Translations under genes and position numbers: made by a program
In this document: one piece after another, positions 7,454 through 16,556 of the stretch
Position numbering within the stretch: the stretch's first letter is position 1
How the letters are laid out: each line of letters opens with the position of its first letter
The notes under the pieces: generated by a model
What the model saw: the letters and a program-made list of their open reading frames with translations, nothing else
Told to the model about the DNA's origin: nothing
Databases searched by the model: none
From: Leptotrichia massiliensis
GTDB taxonomy: Bacteria > Fusobacteriota > Fusobacteriia > Fusobacteriales > Leptotrichiaceae
Direction: 5' to 3'
NCBI RefSeq assembly: GCF_900104625.1
Contig: NZ_FNVZ01000005.1
Location: 310,001 to 374,000 of the forward strand
DNA: 64,000 nt

Positions 7454-8470
7454 TTAGTACCATAAAAGATTAATTCCATTTTCTTTACATTCTTTTACGA
7501 TTTCAGGAGTCCAAACTGAAGCCTGAACTTCCCCAATGTGAGCTTTTTGTAATAAAAACATGCAAATTCTTGACTGACCGATTCCTCCGCCTATTGTCAA
7601 TGGCAATTCATCATTTAAAAGCATTTTATGAAAATCAAAAGTTTTTCTTTCTTCCAAGTTCAGTTCCTTCAATTGACGTTCCAGAGCTGTTTTGTCTACA
7701 CGGATTCCCATTGACGATAATTCTAACGAGCTGTCAAGAATTGGATTCCACATAATCAAATCTCCGTTTAATTCCCAATCATCATAGTCTGGAGCACGTC
7801 CATCGTGTTTTTCTCCTGATTCTAGCACTTTTCCAATTTGCATAATGAAAATTGCACCTTTTTCTTTTGCAAACTTGTCTTCTCTTTCATTTGGAGTCAA
7901 TTCAGGATATAAATTTTCCAGTTCTTGTGAAGTAATGAATGTTACTTCCTTTGGTAAAAATTTTTCAAATTTATTGAATTTGTCTGTCAATTCTTTTTCT
8001 GCATTTAAAAAGACTTGATATATTTTTTTTACAGTGTCCTTTAGAAAGTCCAAATTTCGGTCTTCTTTTGAAATAACTTTTTCCCAGTCCCACTGATCCA
8101 CATAAATTGAATGTGTATTATCCAGATCTTCATCTCTTCTAATGGCATTCATATCTGTGTAAATCCCTTTTCCAGCCTCTACCCCATATTGTTTCAGTGC
8201 TATTCTTTTCCATTTTGCAAGTGAATGCACAATTTCCAATGTTGTGTCTGGCATTTCCAGCATTTCAAAAGCCACAGGACGTTCAACGCCATTTAAGTTA
8301 TCGTTAATTCCTGCTGACTTTCTAACGAACATAGGTGCAGAAATTCTTGTTAAGTCCAATGCTTTCGCAAGCTCTCTCTCAAAACAGTCTTTTGCCACTT
8401 TTATAGCAATTTCTGTTTCCATAATCCCGTATTTTGGATTATAATTTTTTGGAATTATAATACTTGACAT
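7454..8470 (-). CDS. asnA: Aspartate--ammonia ligase
   Basis: Ammonia-dependent asparagine synthetase making Asn from Asp, ammonia and ATP; a class II tRNA-synthetase-like fold. The 338-residue product matches the family length of about 330. Visible family stretches include AGINDNLNGVERPV near the N-terminus, YVDQWDWEKVI, GKEKHDGRAPDYDDW-like text (SGEKHDGRAPDYDDWELNG) and GGGIGQSRICMFLLQK with the motif-3-like arginine near the C-terminus. The ATG at 8470 is chosen because GAAGGAG lies just upstream; a GTG at 8488 would put that site inside the gene. Single gene with its own promoter (8511-8539). Confidence 0.95.
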   Translation of the reverse strand: MSSIIIPKNYNPKYGIMETEIAIKVAKDCFERELAKALDLTRISAPMFVRKSAGINDNLNGVERPVAFEMLEMPDTTLEIVHSLAKWKRIALKQYGVEAGKGIYTDMNAIRRDEDLDNTHSIYVDQWDWEKVISKEDRNLDFLKDTVKKIYQVFLNAEKELTDKFNKFEKFLPKEVTFITSQELENLYPELTPNEREDKFAKEKGAIFIMQIGKVLESGEKHDGRAPDYDDWELNGDLIMWNPILDSSLELSSMGIRVDKTALERQLKELNLEERKTFDFHKMLLNDELPLTIGGGIGQSRICMFLLQKAHIGEVQASVWTPEIVKECKENGINLLWY

Positions 8471-8510
8471 ATACTCTCCTTCTTTCACAGTTTTTTTATT
8501 CTACCTGTAA

Positions 8511-8539
8511 ATGTTATCAAAATTCTTATTTATTGTCAA
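8511..8539 (-). promoter_or_regulatory. asnA promoter
   Basis: On the minus strand TTGACA (8534-8539), 17 bases, then TAACAT (8511-8516) preceded by TGA, an extended -10 arrangement. Confidence 0.6.
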
Positions 8540-8680
8540 ATTTTTTATTTTTCTTAAAAAGAATATTTATAAATACTCAGATAAAAGATTTTTTTAACTT
8601 AAATTGCAATATTAATTGTGCCAATTTTTTCTAAAACAACACCTCTTATCTTAAAGTTGAGAATGAAAATACTGTTTTAT

Positions 8681-9430
8681 CTATTTTCTGAATGTAATAC
8701 AATAAAATCTGTTATTCCATAAAAAGTCTGTCTTCTTTTCTTTTACACTTTCAGGTATGCATTCCTGAATTTCACTTAAATCAAAATCTGTATTCCTGTA
8801 GTAATTTTTTGTAAAAATACTTTTCTTATATTGAGTTCCGATAAAATCTGCGGTTTCATCTGCTATCATTATTTTTGAACCAGGTTTTGATACACGAATC
8901 ATTTCTTTTATAGCCAGAGCCTTATCAGTAAAAAAATTAATTCCTCCTACATGAAAAACAATATCAAAAACATTGTCCTTAAAAGGTAAATCTTCTGCAC
9001 AGCAATTTACTAGTGTGAGATTTGTTTTTTTTCTCCAAATTGAATGACATTTTTTTAACATACCACGGGAAATGTCTATACCTGTAAAATCTAAAGATTT
9101 TAAATCAACATTCTGTGGAATAAAATTTAAATCCTTTCCAGTACCGATGGAAACGTACAAAACAGAAATACAATTTTTCCATTCCAGATGTTCCATAAGA
9201 TTTTTTCTCATTTCAGAAATTGTATTCCCATATCTGAGCAGTCCTATCCATTTTTCACCAAAATCATACCAGAATGATAATTTATCATACATATTCATAT
9301 ATTTTTTATTATCTCCTGAAAGATAATCCCTGTTTACATATGAAAAAATTTTTTCTTCTCCTTTTAAGCTTTCAATATTGATATTTTCTTTCAATTTTTT
9401 CAGAAATTTTTCCTCATCGGTTCTTATCAT
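8681..9430 (-). CDS. Class I SAM-dependent methyltransferase
   Basis: 249-residue Rossmann-fold methyltransferase of the Methyltransf_11/UbiE type. Motif I is SIGTGKDLNFIP (near residue 92), the acidic end of strand 2 is FTGIDISRGML, motif II/III is CCAEDLPFKDNVFDIVFHVG, and a later strand reads EMIRVSKPGSKIMIADE. About 80 residues precede motif I, including YDKLSFWYDFGEKWIG. No signal or membrane segment. An AAAGGAGAG site precedes the ATG at 9430. Substrate is unknown: the sequence looks like small-molecule methyltransferases rather than RNA or DNA ones, and nothing next to it gives a pathway. Confidence 0.85.
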   Translation of the reverse strand: MIRTDEEKFLKKLKENINIESLKGEEKIFSYVNRDYLSGDNKKYMNMYDKLSFWYDFGEKWIGLLRYGNTISEMRKNLMEHLEWKNCISVLYVSIGTGKDLNFIPQNVDLKSLDFTGIDISRGMLKKCHSIWRKKTNLTLVNCCAEDLPFKDNVFDIVFHVGGINFFTDKALAIKEMIRVSKPGSKIMIADETADFIGTQYKKSIFTKNYYRNTDFDLSEIQECIPESVKEKKTDFLWNNRFYCITFRK

Positions 9431-9599
9431 AGTGCTCTCCTTTAATTTTTTATTGTATAAATTAAATATATTTATAGTGAATTTTTTTTAAATTAAGTAG
9501 ATGATTACTATATAAATAAAAAAATAGATATTATTTTTAAATTTTGTTTTAAAACATTATGATTATATTATTTTTATTCTAAATTACAATATTAAATGA

Positions 9600-9730
9600 T
9601 CAAACGAGCTGGGATTAGTGCATAACACTATCACCTAAACATTTAACTCATAAACATGTAAAGCATATAGGAATAACTGTTATTACGATGTGAAAGGGAC
9701 GATAACTGATACTCTTTATGCTTAAAAAAA
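9600..9730 (+). repeat. Degenerate copy of the structured intergenic repeat family (copy A)
   Basis: AAACGAGCTGGGATTAGTGC (9602-9621) matches AGACAAGCTGGGATTGGTGC at 22021-22040 at 17 of 20 positions. A small AGTG...CACT hairpin follows. Further on, AAAGGG and CTCTTT flank a loop reading GATAACTG, a weak relative of the GGCGATTG-type loop of the better copies, and the end GCTTAAAA is the family end. It fills most of the 424-base gap between two minus-strand genes. The remainder of the gap is plain AT-rich DNA. Confidence 0.5.
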
Positions 9731-9854
9731 GGAAAAATCTAAAATAAAGTTACCCTTTTATTAATTTAACTGAATAATTTAGATATAAATTGAAATTGTT
9801 TTAGTTTGTCAAATAAATATTAGGCTGTTTGTAATAAAAAAACTATTTAAAAAT

Positions 9855-10637
9855 TTAGTGAGAAATCTTTTTTATATTATTTACAATATTTTCTATATCA
9901 TTCATTAATAAAGATTGATTTTCTTCTGAATACATATGTGAAAAAAGAGAATTTAGATTTTCTTCAAAGTTTTCAGGCAAGATTTTGCATTGTTTTTTGC
10001 AAAGTTGAATTAAACGTTTTTCACCAGGGTGTGTTATCTCGTTTATTGCGAATAATAAGTCAAAATATGAAGCTAGAAATTCTGTTATTCTGTGATTTAT
10101 ACTGACAAAATCTTTTCTTGAAATTGCTTTTTTTATTTGGTTTGGGTATGCTGGCATTGAAGAGTCTATTAATTCCAGCTGTCTTTTTATGATGTTTTCT
10201 TTTAGCTGTTTTGGGTAATTTATGGTATATTTGTTTTTGTATTTTTCAAGAGTCCCGTTTTTATCATATAAAATTTTGCAAGTAATTAGATTGTGCCACA
10301 TGCAAGTTGTGTAAGAATTGCTTGGGTGATATTCAGCAACAACCCTTTCGATACCTTTCATAAAATCTTTCATGTCTCGGTAAAGAATATCTATTTCGAT
10401 TCCGTTATTTAGGACACAATTATCTTCGTATTCCCAAAAGCTGTTTCCAATTTCCATATAACTGCAGAATTTTTGTAGAATATTTTTTCTTTTTTCTTCA
10501 CTAATTGCGGAATTTACATAAAGATACACATCGTAATCTGATTTTTCATCATAATTTTCTCCCGCTCGTGAGCCTCCTAATGTAATTGCTTCAACTTCTT
10601 CCAATAAAGACAGTTCTTTAAATAATTGTTCTACCAT
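9855..10637 (-). CDS. Nucleotidyltransferase-fold protein
   Basis: 260-residue protein with a pol-beta-type nucleotidyltransferase N-terminus: TLGGSRAGENYDEKSDYDVY gives G21-G22-S23 and the metal pair Asp34-x-Asp36. A third acidic position is probably in GIEIDILYRD near residue 82. The C-terminal half is helical and may correspond to a DUF4037-like or substrate-binding region. The overall plan is that of stand-alone transferases acting on small molecules, including aminoglycoside adenylyltransferase relatives, but nothing here proves drug resistance. ATG at 10637 is preceded by AGGAGG. Single gene on the minus strand. Confidence 0.75.
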   Translation of the reverse strand: MVEQLFKELSLLEEVEAITLGGSRAGENYDEKSDYDVYLYVNSAISEEKRKNILQKFCSYMEIGNSFWEYEDNCVLNNGIEIDILYRDMKDFMKGIERVVAEYHPSNSYTTCMWHNLITCKILYDKNGTLEKYKNKYTINYPKQLKENIIKRQLELIDSSMPAYPNQIKKAISRKDFVSINHRITEFLASYFDLLFAINEITHPGEKRLIQLCKKQCKILPENFEENLNSLFSHMYSEENQSLLMNDIENIVNNIKKISH

Positions 10638-10793
10638 TTTTCCTCCTAGTTTTAAAAATTTAATTATGTTAATGTTTGTATTCTATCATTAAATATTAGA
10701 TTTTTCTATAATTTTTTGATAGATAGAAATAATTAAAACGTATTTTGAAATTATTATTTTACTTTAAGATATTTACAACAAAACAAAAATAAT

Positions 10794-10822
10794 TTGATTG
10801 TCAAAATAAATAATAATATAAT
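10794..10822 (+). promoter_or_regulatory. Possible second promoter far upstream of the LysR gene
   Basis: TTGATT (10794-10799), 17 bases, TATAAT (10817-10822). It lies 180 bases before the next coding start with no gene between. In such AT-rich DNA it may be chance. Confidence 0.35.
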
Positions 10823-10939
10823 ATTTATGCATTTTAAAACAAGTATTTAAAGTTTTGAATAAAATATTTTCAAAAAAATCTAATCATTAAACAAAGTAAT
10901 TTTTAAATGAATTCTTTCATTCTTCAATGTTTTATTTAC

Positions 10940-10968
10940 TAGACAAAAATATATGTATGAGTTATAAT
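10940..10968 (+). promoter_or_regulatory. Promoter of the LysR-gmhA-MATE unit
   Basis: TAGACA (10940-10945), 17 bases, TATAAT (10963-10968), 35 bases before the start at 11003. Confidence 0.6.
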
Positions 10969-11002
10969 AGTACAAAGAATATATGATTGGAGAGAAATAA
11001 GT

Positions 11003-11896
11003 GTGGATGTACATCATTTAAAAATTTTCTTTGAGGCGTGCAAGGAAAAGAGTTTTACGAAAGCTGCAAAAAATTTATTTATAAGTCAATCTGCGGTATC
11101 AATACAAATAAAAAAACTGGAAACAAAACTTGGAATCCAGCTTATTGAAAGAAATTCTAAAAATTTTAGATTGACTTTTGCGGGAAAAGAGCTTTATCGG
11201 ATGTCAAAGGATGTTTTTGACAAGATTTTGCGAGTGGAAAAGGAAATGGAAAAAATTTCGCATTATGGCAAAGGGAAAATTTGCATAGGGGCAACTCATA
11301 ATATTGGAGAGCCTGTATTGCCAAGAATTATGGTGGAATTTAAGAAACATAATCCTGAAATTGAATTTGATTTGTATATCAAAAATCGTGAATCCCTTGT
11401 AAAACATCTGAAAGAAGGAACAGTTGACATTGCTTTAATGGAGGAATATTTCATTGAAGATAAAGAAATAAAAGTTATTGAAACTGAGGAATATCCTTTT
11501 GTCGTTGTGGCAGGGAAAAAAATATCAGATTACAATGAATTAAAGGAAATGCAGCTGTTAAAGCGGGATACTGTATTGACAAGCAAATACTTGGATTTAT
11601 TTGAAAAAATAATAGGATTTAATTTTGAAAACAGAATTGTCATAAATGGAAGTATCGAAACGATGAAAAACCTTATAAAAAGTGGTCTTGGTTTTGCCGT
11701 TCTGCCATATTACAGCGTTTATGAGGAAATCGAAAAAGGCACATTAAAAGTAATTCATAACTTTGAAAAATCTGAAGATAAGTTTCAAATTGCTTATATT
11801 CGTGAAAATGGGGAAAAACCTGGAATTTCCAAATTTGTGAAATTTGTGAAGGATTACAAAATTACACCAGCGTTATTTTCAGTAAAAAATAAATAG
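11003..11896 (+). CDS. LysR-family transcriptional regulator
   Basis: 297-residue regulator with the N-terminal winged helix-turn-helix of the LysR family: DVHHLKIFFEACKEKSFTKA, then SQSAVSIQIKKLETKLG and LIERNSKNFRLTFAGKEL. The rest is the two-lobed effector-binding domain, opening KGKICIGATHNIGEPVLPRI. A GTG start at 11003 is used, preceded by GGAGAG at 10989-10994; there is no nearer ATG in frame. Downstream on the same strand are gmhA (45 bases away) and a MATE exporter. LysR proteins usually control neighbours, so one of these may be its target, but here they are cotranscribed rather than divergent. Confidence 0.9.
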   Translation: MDVHHLKIFFEACKEKSFTKAAKNLFISQSAVSIQIKKLETKLGIQLIERNSKNFRLTFAGKELYRMSKDVFDKILRVEKEMEKISHYGKGKICIGATHNIGEPVLPRIMVEFKKHNPEIEFDLYIKNRESLVKHLKEGTVDIALMEEYFIEDKEIKVIETEEYPFVVVAGKKISDYNELKEMQLLKRDTVLTSKYLDLFEKIIGFNFENRIVINGSIETMKNLIKSGLGFAVLPYYSVYEEIEKGTLKVIHNFEKSEDKFQIAYIRENGEKPGISKFVKFVKDYKITPALFSVKNK

Positions 11897-11940
11897 TAAT
11901 TTAAACAGATAATTTATAAATAAATTTTAGGAGGAAAATT

Positions 11941-12525
11941 ATGTTAAAAGAAGATATCAGAAATTCTTATTTAACAGCTTTTGAAACTATGAAGACTTTT
12001 GTGGAAAATGAGGAAAATATTGAAAAAACAGAAAAAATTGCACAGGAGTTGGCACAAGCGTATAAAAATGGTAAAAAATCGCTTATCGCAGGAAATGGTG
12101 GAAGTAACTGTGATGCAATGCACTTTGCTGAAGAATTTACAGGAAGATTTAGAAATGATAGAAAAGCATTGCCGTCTATAAGTATTAGTGATTCTTCGCA
12201 TATTACATGCGTTGGAAACGACTATGGATTTGACTTTATTTTTGCAAAAGGCGTGGAAGCGTTTGGGCAAGAAGGTGATTTTTTCTTTGGAATTTCAACT
12301 TCGGGAAATTCTAAAAATATAATTGAAGCTGTAAAATCAGCAAAAGAAAGAAATTTAAAAACAGTGGCATTACTTGGAAAAGATGGTGGAAAATTGAAGG
12401 GAGTATGTGACTATGAATTCATAATTCCTGGAGAAACATCAGACAGGATTCAGGAAGTTCACATGATGATTTTACACATTATAATTGAAGGTGTAGAAAG
12501 AATTTTATTTCCTGAAAATTATTAG
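11941..12525 (+). CDS. gmhA: Phosphoheptose isomerase (SIS domain)
   Basis: SIS-domain isomerase converting sedoheptulose 7-phosphate to D-glycero-manno-heptose 7-phosphate, the first step toward ADP-heptose for the lipopolysaccharide inner core. The 194 residues match GmhA in length and in motif: IAGNGGSNCDAMHFAEEFTG (from about residue 48), GRFRNDRKALPS, then GISTSGNSKNII for phosphate binding and ETSDRIQEVHMMILHIIIEG near the end with the catalytic Glu/His region. AGGAGG precedes the ATG. It supports an outer membrane carrying heptose. The rest of the heptose pathway is not in the window. Confidence 0.9.
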   Translation: MLKEDIRNSYLTAFETMKTFVENEENIEKTEKIAQELAQAYKNGKKSLIAGNGGSNCDAMHFAEEFTGRFRNDRKALPSISISDSSHITCVGNDYGFDFIFAKGVEAFGQEGDFFFGISTSGNSKNIIEAVKSAKERNLKTVALLGKDGGKLKGVCDYEFIIPGETSDRIQEVHMMILHIIIEGVERILFPENY

Positions 12526-12560
12526 AAATAACAATGCTTTTTGTAAATTCAAGGAGGAAG

Positions 12561-13916
12561 ATGAAAAAAAGTGTAAATATAGAAAAAACTAGAAACTGGG
12601 AATATCTGAAATTAGCATTTGGATTTACATTGTCAACGCTGACAGTTCCTTTGCTAAATTCTGTTGACACAGCAGTTGTAGGAAATCTTTCAAATCCAGT
12701 CTTTATAGGTGGAGTAACACTTGGAGGAACGATTTTTAATACAATTTATTGGCTTTTTGGTTTTTTACGTGTCAGCACATCGGGATATTCTGCAAAAGCT
12801 TTTGGAGAAAGCAACAGAAGGGAAGAAATTACAGTTCTAGTACGTCCAGTGTTAATTTCCGTTTTATTGGGAATTTTCTTTGTTTTGTTTCAAAAACCTA
12901 TTTTATGGGGATTTACACATTTTTTTGATGCTGGCAAGGAAATTACGAAATATATAGCAGTCTATTTTAATATTTTGATATGGGGAGCACCGTTCGTGCT
13001 CCTAAATTATACATTTTTAGGCTGGATAATGGGACGTAAGGAAATAAAAAAATGCCTGATTTTGCAGCTTATGACAAATTTTGTAAATATTGCTCTAGAC
13101 TTATATTTTGTAAAAGTTCTGAAAATGGATGTTGCAGGAGTGGCGGTTGCTACTTTAATTTCTCAAATAACAACAACTCTTTTATCAGTTTTTATTATTT
13201 TAAAGACTTTTTCATTAAAGGAAATTTTACATAATATAAATTTAAAAGAAATTTTTGACAAAGCTGAAGTAAAAAAAGTTGGAGCGGTAAATTTGGATTT
13301 AGTATTAAGAACAGTATGTCTTTTAGTAACAACAAATTTATTTTTGGAAAAAGCTGCACACAATGGAAAAATCATATTGGCTGCAAATTCCATATTATTT
13401 CAGGTTCAGTATCTGATGTCATACATTTTTGACGGCTTTGCCAATGCTTCAAGCGTATTTTCAGGTATAGCAGTGGGAGAGAAAGATTTTAAAAAACTAA
13501 AATGGGTAATGAGAAAATCAATTCATTTTTGCATTATAATCTCAGCCTTTTTGAGTACAGCATTTATTTTAGGTGGCGAAAAACTGTTATTATTTTACAC
13601 AAAGAATGCAGAAGTTATAAACACTGCAAACCAATATAAAATGTGGATAGTTATATTTCCAATAGTTGTAAGTTTTGGATTAGTAATTTATGGAAATTTT
13701 ACAGGAGCAACAGAAACAACATACATAAGAAATTCAATGCTACAATCATTAGTAATTTTCCTGATATTGTATTTTACAGTGCTACCAGCATATCAAAATC
13801 ATGGATTATGGTTATCTTTCATCGTTTTTTCATTAGCAAGATCATTATTTTTAATGAGATATGTTAAAAAATTTTTGGAAAAATATAAATCGGAATTAAA
13901 TGTAAAACATCTATAA
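12561..13916 (+). CDS. MATE-family efflux transporter
   Basis: Polytopic membrane protein of about 451 residues with around 12 hydrophobic segments, in the MATE/DinF class of cation-coupled exporters of drugs and metabolites. The first helix region has LSTLTVPLLNSVDTAVVGNL, a typical MATE opening, and the second half repeats the pattern (GKIILAANSILFQVQYLMSY). The start at 12561 is preferred because AAGGAGG lies at 12551-12557; the in-frame ATG at 12534 has no site. It follows gmhA by 35 bases and is probably in the same transcript. Substrate unknown. Confidence 0.9.
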   Translation: MKKSVNIEKTRNWEYLKLAFGFTLSTLTVPLLNSVDTAVVGNLSNPVFIGGVTLGGTIFNTIYWLFGFLRVSTSGYSAKAFGESNRREEITVLVRPVLISVLLGIFFVLFQKPILWGFTHFFDAGKEITKYIAVYFNILIWGAPFVLLNYTFLGWIMGRKEIKKCLILQLMTNFVNIALDLYFVKVLKMDVAGVAVATLISQITTTLLSVFIILKTFSLKEILHNINLKEIFDKAEVKKVGAVNLDLVLRTVCLLVTTNLFLEKAAHNGKIILAANSILFQVQYLMSYIFDGFANASSVFSGIAVGEKDFKKLKWVMRKSIHFCIIISAFLSTAFILGGEKLLLFYTKNAEVINTANQYKMWIVIFPIVVSFGLVIYGNFTGATETTYIRNSMLQSLVIFLILYFTVLPAYQNHGLWLSFIVFSLARSLFLMRYVKKFLEKYKSELNVKHL

Positions 13917-14071
13917 ATAGACATATCTAGCTAGGTTTTACAATTGCAGGTTAAAAAGATTTGGATATAAGGAATTTTATTATGATTTCATTTTAAATAA
14001 ATAGCTTTTTATAAGGAATTTAACAGTTTTATATGGTACATTACTGTTGAAACAAAATTTAAAGAAAAGGA

Positions 14072-14416
14072 ATGATGAAGATGAAATTAATGAAAAAATC
14101 TATGTTGGTATTGTCTGTAATGACATTAATTGGAGGAATGAGTTTTGCTGCAACAGCTAAGAAAAGACCCGCTGCAAGAAAGGTAGCTTCAGAATCATAT
14201 ACTTGCGGTTCTGAAAGAATAACAGTTTCTTATCCAGCAACAAATGCTGCTAGAGTAGTGACTAAAGCAGGGAATGTTTATAATCTTAAAGTAGCAGTAT
14301 CAGGTAGTGGATCAAGATATGTTTCTAAAAATGGAAATGTAGAATTCTTCAAAGGTGGAAAAGATGCTATTTATAGAGGACCTAATGGCATTGAAAAATC
14401 TTGCACAAGAAGATAA
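14072..14416 (+). CDS. MliC-like secreted protein (C-type lysozyme inhibitor fold)
   Basis: A signal peptide (cleavage after GGMSFAA, near residue 26) precedes about 85 residues. The pattern YTCGSERITVSYP, GNVYNLKVAVSGSGSRYVS, FFKGGKDAIYRG and a final SC fits the MliC/PliC family of periplasmic inhibitors of C-type lysozyme, with the SGSGSRY loop being the most typical part and two cysteines that would form the single disulfide. There is no lipobox, so the product would be soluble in the periplasm. Several ATGs are close together (14072, 14075, 14081, 14090) and the exact start is open. A terminator follows at 14440-14486. Confidence 0.75.
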   Translation: MMKMKLMKKSMLVLSVMTLIGGMSFAATAKKRPAARKVASESYTCGSERITVSYPATNAARVVTKAGNVYNLKVAVSGSGSRYVSKNGNVEFFKGGKDAIYRGPNGIEKSCTRR

Positions 14417-14439
14417 CAAAATTTATTCTTAATTAATTG

Positions 14440-14488
14440 AAAAACATAGCTGACAGATTAGAAGAAAGTCTGAAGGCTATGTTTTTTC
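14440..14488. terminator. Bidirectional terminator between MliC-like and CDF genes
   Basis: AAAAACATAGC (14440-14450) pairs with GCTATGTTTTT (14476-14486), with an inner CAGATT/AGTCTG arm and T-runs on both strands. It separates convergent genes. Confidence 0.8.
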
Positions 14489-14525
14489 TTTTTTAGTTTA
14501 ATTTCAGGCAATATTAAAAGAAGAA

Positions 14526-15446
14526 CTAAAGATGTGGATTTATTTCAGGATTTTCAATTTGAACTGTCACATGCTCTATTCCGTATTCATTTTTTAGAAG
14601 TTTTACAACATTATTTACAATCTCGTAATCATTTACACCATCGTACTCATCAAGTAAAATATGAAATGAGATACTTATATTTTCTTCAGAAATATTCCAT
14701 AAATGGAATTCATGAATATCCTTTATTTTATCAATTGTTAAAATTTTAGCATAAATTTCGTCGATATCTAAATCGCTGGGAACAGCTTCCATTAAAATAA
14801 AAAACGCCTCTTTTGCAATTTTTAATCCGCCAGTAAAAATAACAACGCTTATAATCACACTTATTATTATGTCAAAAATAACAAGATTAGTTAATTTCAA
14901 AATAATCGCAGCAATTATTACTCCAACAGAATTTAATGTATCACCTAAAAAATGCCACAAAGCACTTTTTACATTAAGATTATTTTCTTTTTTCAAACTT
15001 CTCATAAGTACAAACATAAGTATTATATTAACCAAAAGTCCGATTACTGCAATTGTAAACATTGTAAAAAAATCAACATGTTCTGGATTGAAAAGCCGTT
15101 TTACAGCCTCAATAACTATTCCAACCGAAATTATCATAAGAGCCAGTCCATTTATGAATGCAGAAATTATCTCAATTCTTAAAAATCCATAAGTAAAATT
15201 CTTGTTTGGCTTTTTGGATGAATAAAATACTGCTATAATGCTGAATAAAAGTGCAACGACATCTGAAAACATGTGAAATGAATCTGAAATAAGTGCAAGC
15301 GAACCACTAAATATCCCGCCAAATAATTCAACTAAAGCAAAAAACAGCGTCAGCAAAATTGAAGTTATCAAAGTTTTCTTTGATTGTGCCTGATATTTAT
15401 AATGCTTTATATGATGGTACTTAAAATCAATTTTTTCTTTATTCAT
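14526..15446 (-). CDS. Cation diffusion facilitator metal exporter
   Basis: 306-residue member of the CDF family, exporting Zn, Co, Mn or Fe in exchange for protons. Six hydrophobic segments are visible. Helix 2 has SGSLALISDSFHMFSDVVAL with the HxxxD metal site, and helix 5 has SALWHFLGDTLNSVGV with the matching HxxxD. A cytoplasmic tail follows with DLDIDEIYAKI and HEFHLWNISE, the usual ferredoxin-like domain. A GAAGGA site precedes the ATG. The HD-HD metal set is the one linked with Zn/Co type CDFs, so zinc export is the likeliest role, but this is inference. Confidence 0.92.
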   Translation of the reverse strand: MNKEKIDFKYHHIKHYKYQAQSKKTLITSILLTLFFALVELFGGIFSGSLALISDSFHMFSDVVALLFSIIAVFYSSKKPNKNFTYGFLRIEIISAFINGLALMIISVGIVIEAVKRLFNPEHVDFFTMFTIAVIGLLVNIILMFVLMRSLKKENNLNVKSALWHFLGDTLNSVGVIIAAIILKLTNLVIFDIIISVIISVVIFTGGLKIAKEAFFILMEAVPSDLDIDEIYAKILTIDKIKDIHEFHLWNISEENISISFHILLDEYDGVNDYEIVNNVVKLLKNEYGIEHVTVQIENPEINPHL

Positions 15447-15578
15447 TTTATCTTTCCTTCTTTCCTCTAAAAATATTTAATCTATTTTAATTATATAATA
15501 GGAGTTTTTTCATTTCAACAACATAATTTTATTTTATAGTAAAACTATTTTGAAATCTTAAAATTATTTTTAATACTG

Positions 15579-15607
15579 TTGCAGATTGTAATTTTGTATG
15601 GTAAACT
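15579..15607 (+). promoter_or_regulatory. Promoter of the TPR/DUF4037/DUF4125 cassette
   Basis: TTGCAG (15579-15584), 17 bases, TAAACT (15602-15607) preceded by TGG, an extended -10. The coding start is 100 bases further on. Confidence 0.5.
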
Positions 15608-15707
15608 TTTGTTATAAATAATAAATTTAAAATTGAAATGTATTCAAATTATATTTTTGTAATACTAAAGTTAAGCAATAAATTCTAAGATAAAGGAGAA
15701 ATACAAA

Positions 15708-16538
15708 ATGTCAAATATATTTGAAAAAAAAGTTAGAATAAATGAATTGACAAACTTGAGAAAAGAACTTATGCAACAGGGGAATGTTGTGGAAGAGGTT
15801 AAAGTATTAAAGGAGTTAGCAGAACTTACAGAAGATGTTTTTGGTGAGGAAAGTGATGAAAATATTAAAATTTTGAATGAAGTTGGGGGAACTCTTAAAT
15901 ATGTTGGAGAGTTTGATACGGCAAAAGATGCTTTGCTGAAGGCACAAGGCTTTATTGAGAAAAAGTATGGCAAAGATAGTATTCCGTATGCGACTTGCAG
16001 CCTGAACCTAGCTGAAGTTTACAGGTTTATGAAAAAATATGATGAAACTGAAGATATGTACCTTAATACTATGAAAATTTATGAAAGTAATAATTTGCAG
16101 AATGACTATGTTTATGCGAGCGTGTGCAATAATTTGGCTTTATTTTATCAGGAGCTTGAAAGATATGAGGAAGCGATTGAATTGCAGGAAAAAAGTCTGG
16201 AAGTATTGGAAAAAGTTGGAGAAAATCCTATTCAGTATGCAATTACGCTAAGTAACCTTGTACAGCCTTACTTGAAAGTAAAAAATAAAGAAAAAGCAGA
16301 AGAATACTTGCAAAAATCACTGAAACTAATCGAAAAGGAAGTTGGAAAAACTCATAACTTGTATGCAGCAGTCCTTAACAATATGGCAACTTTTTATTTT
16401 GCAGAAAATGAATATGAGAAAGCATTAGAATTATTTGAGGAAAGTGCTGAAATTTGTGAAAAGACGTTTGGTAAAGAAAGCAATAATTACAAAAATATTT
16501 TGGAAAATATTGAAGTTGTGAAGGAAAAAATGGTTTAG
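15708..16538 (+). CDS. Tetratricopeptide repeat protein
   Basis: 276 residues almost wholly made of paired helices with the TPR pattern, in the longer-spaced kinesin-light-chain style: for example YATCSLNLAEVYRFMKKYDE, YASVCNNLALFYQELERYEE, YAITLSNLVQPYLKVKNKEK and YAAVLNNMATFYFAENEYEK, at about 42-residue intervals. No signal, membrane segment or catalytic domain is seen, so it should be a cytoplasmic scaffold. It is the first of three genes in a row: a DUF4037 gene begins 18 bases after its stop, and DUF4125 follows. The TPR protein probably binds one of these partners; no function is assigned. Confidence 0.88.
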   Translation: MSNIFEKKVRINELTNLRKELMQQGNVVEEVKVLKELAELTEDVFGEESDENIKILNEVGGTLKYVGEFDTAKDALLKAQGFIEKKYGKDSIPYATCSLNLAEVYRFMKKYDETEDMYLNTMKIYESNNLQNDYVYASVCNNLALFYQELERYEEAIELQEKSLEVLEKVGENPIQYAITLSNLVQPYLKVKNKEKAEEYLQKSLKLIEKEVGKTHNLYAAVLNNMATFYFAENEYEKALELFEESAEICEKTFGKESNNYKNILENIEVVKEKMV

Positions 16539-16556
16539 ATGGAAGAAGGAGAAAAA

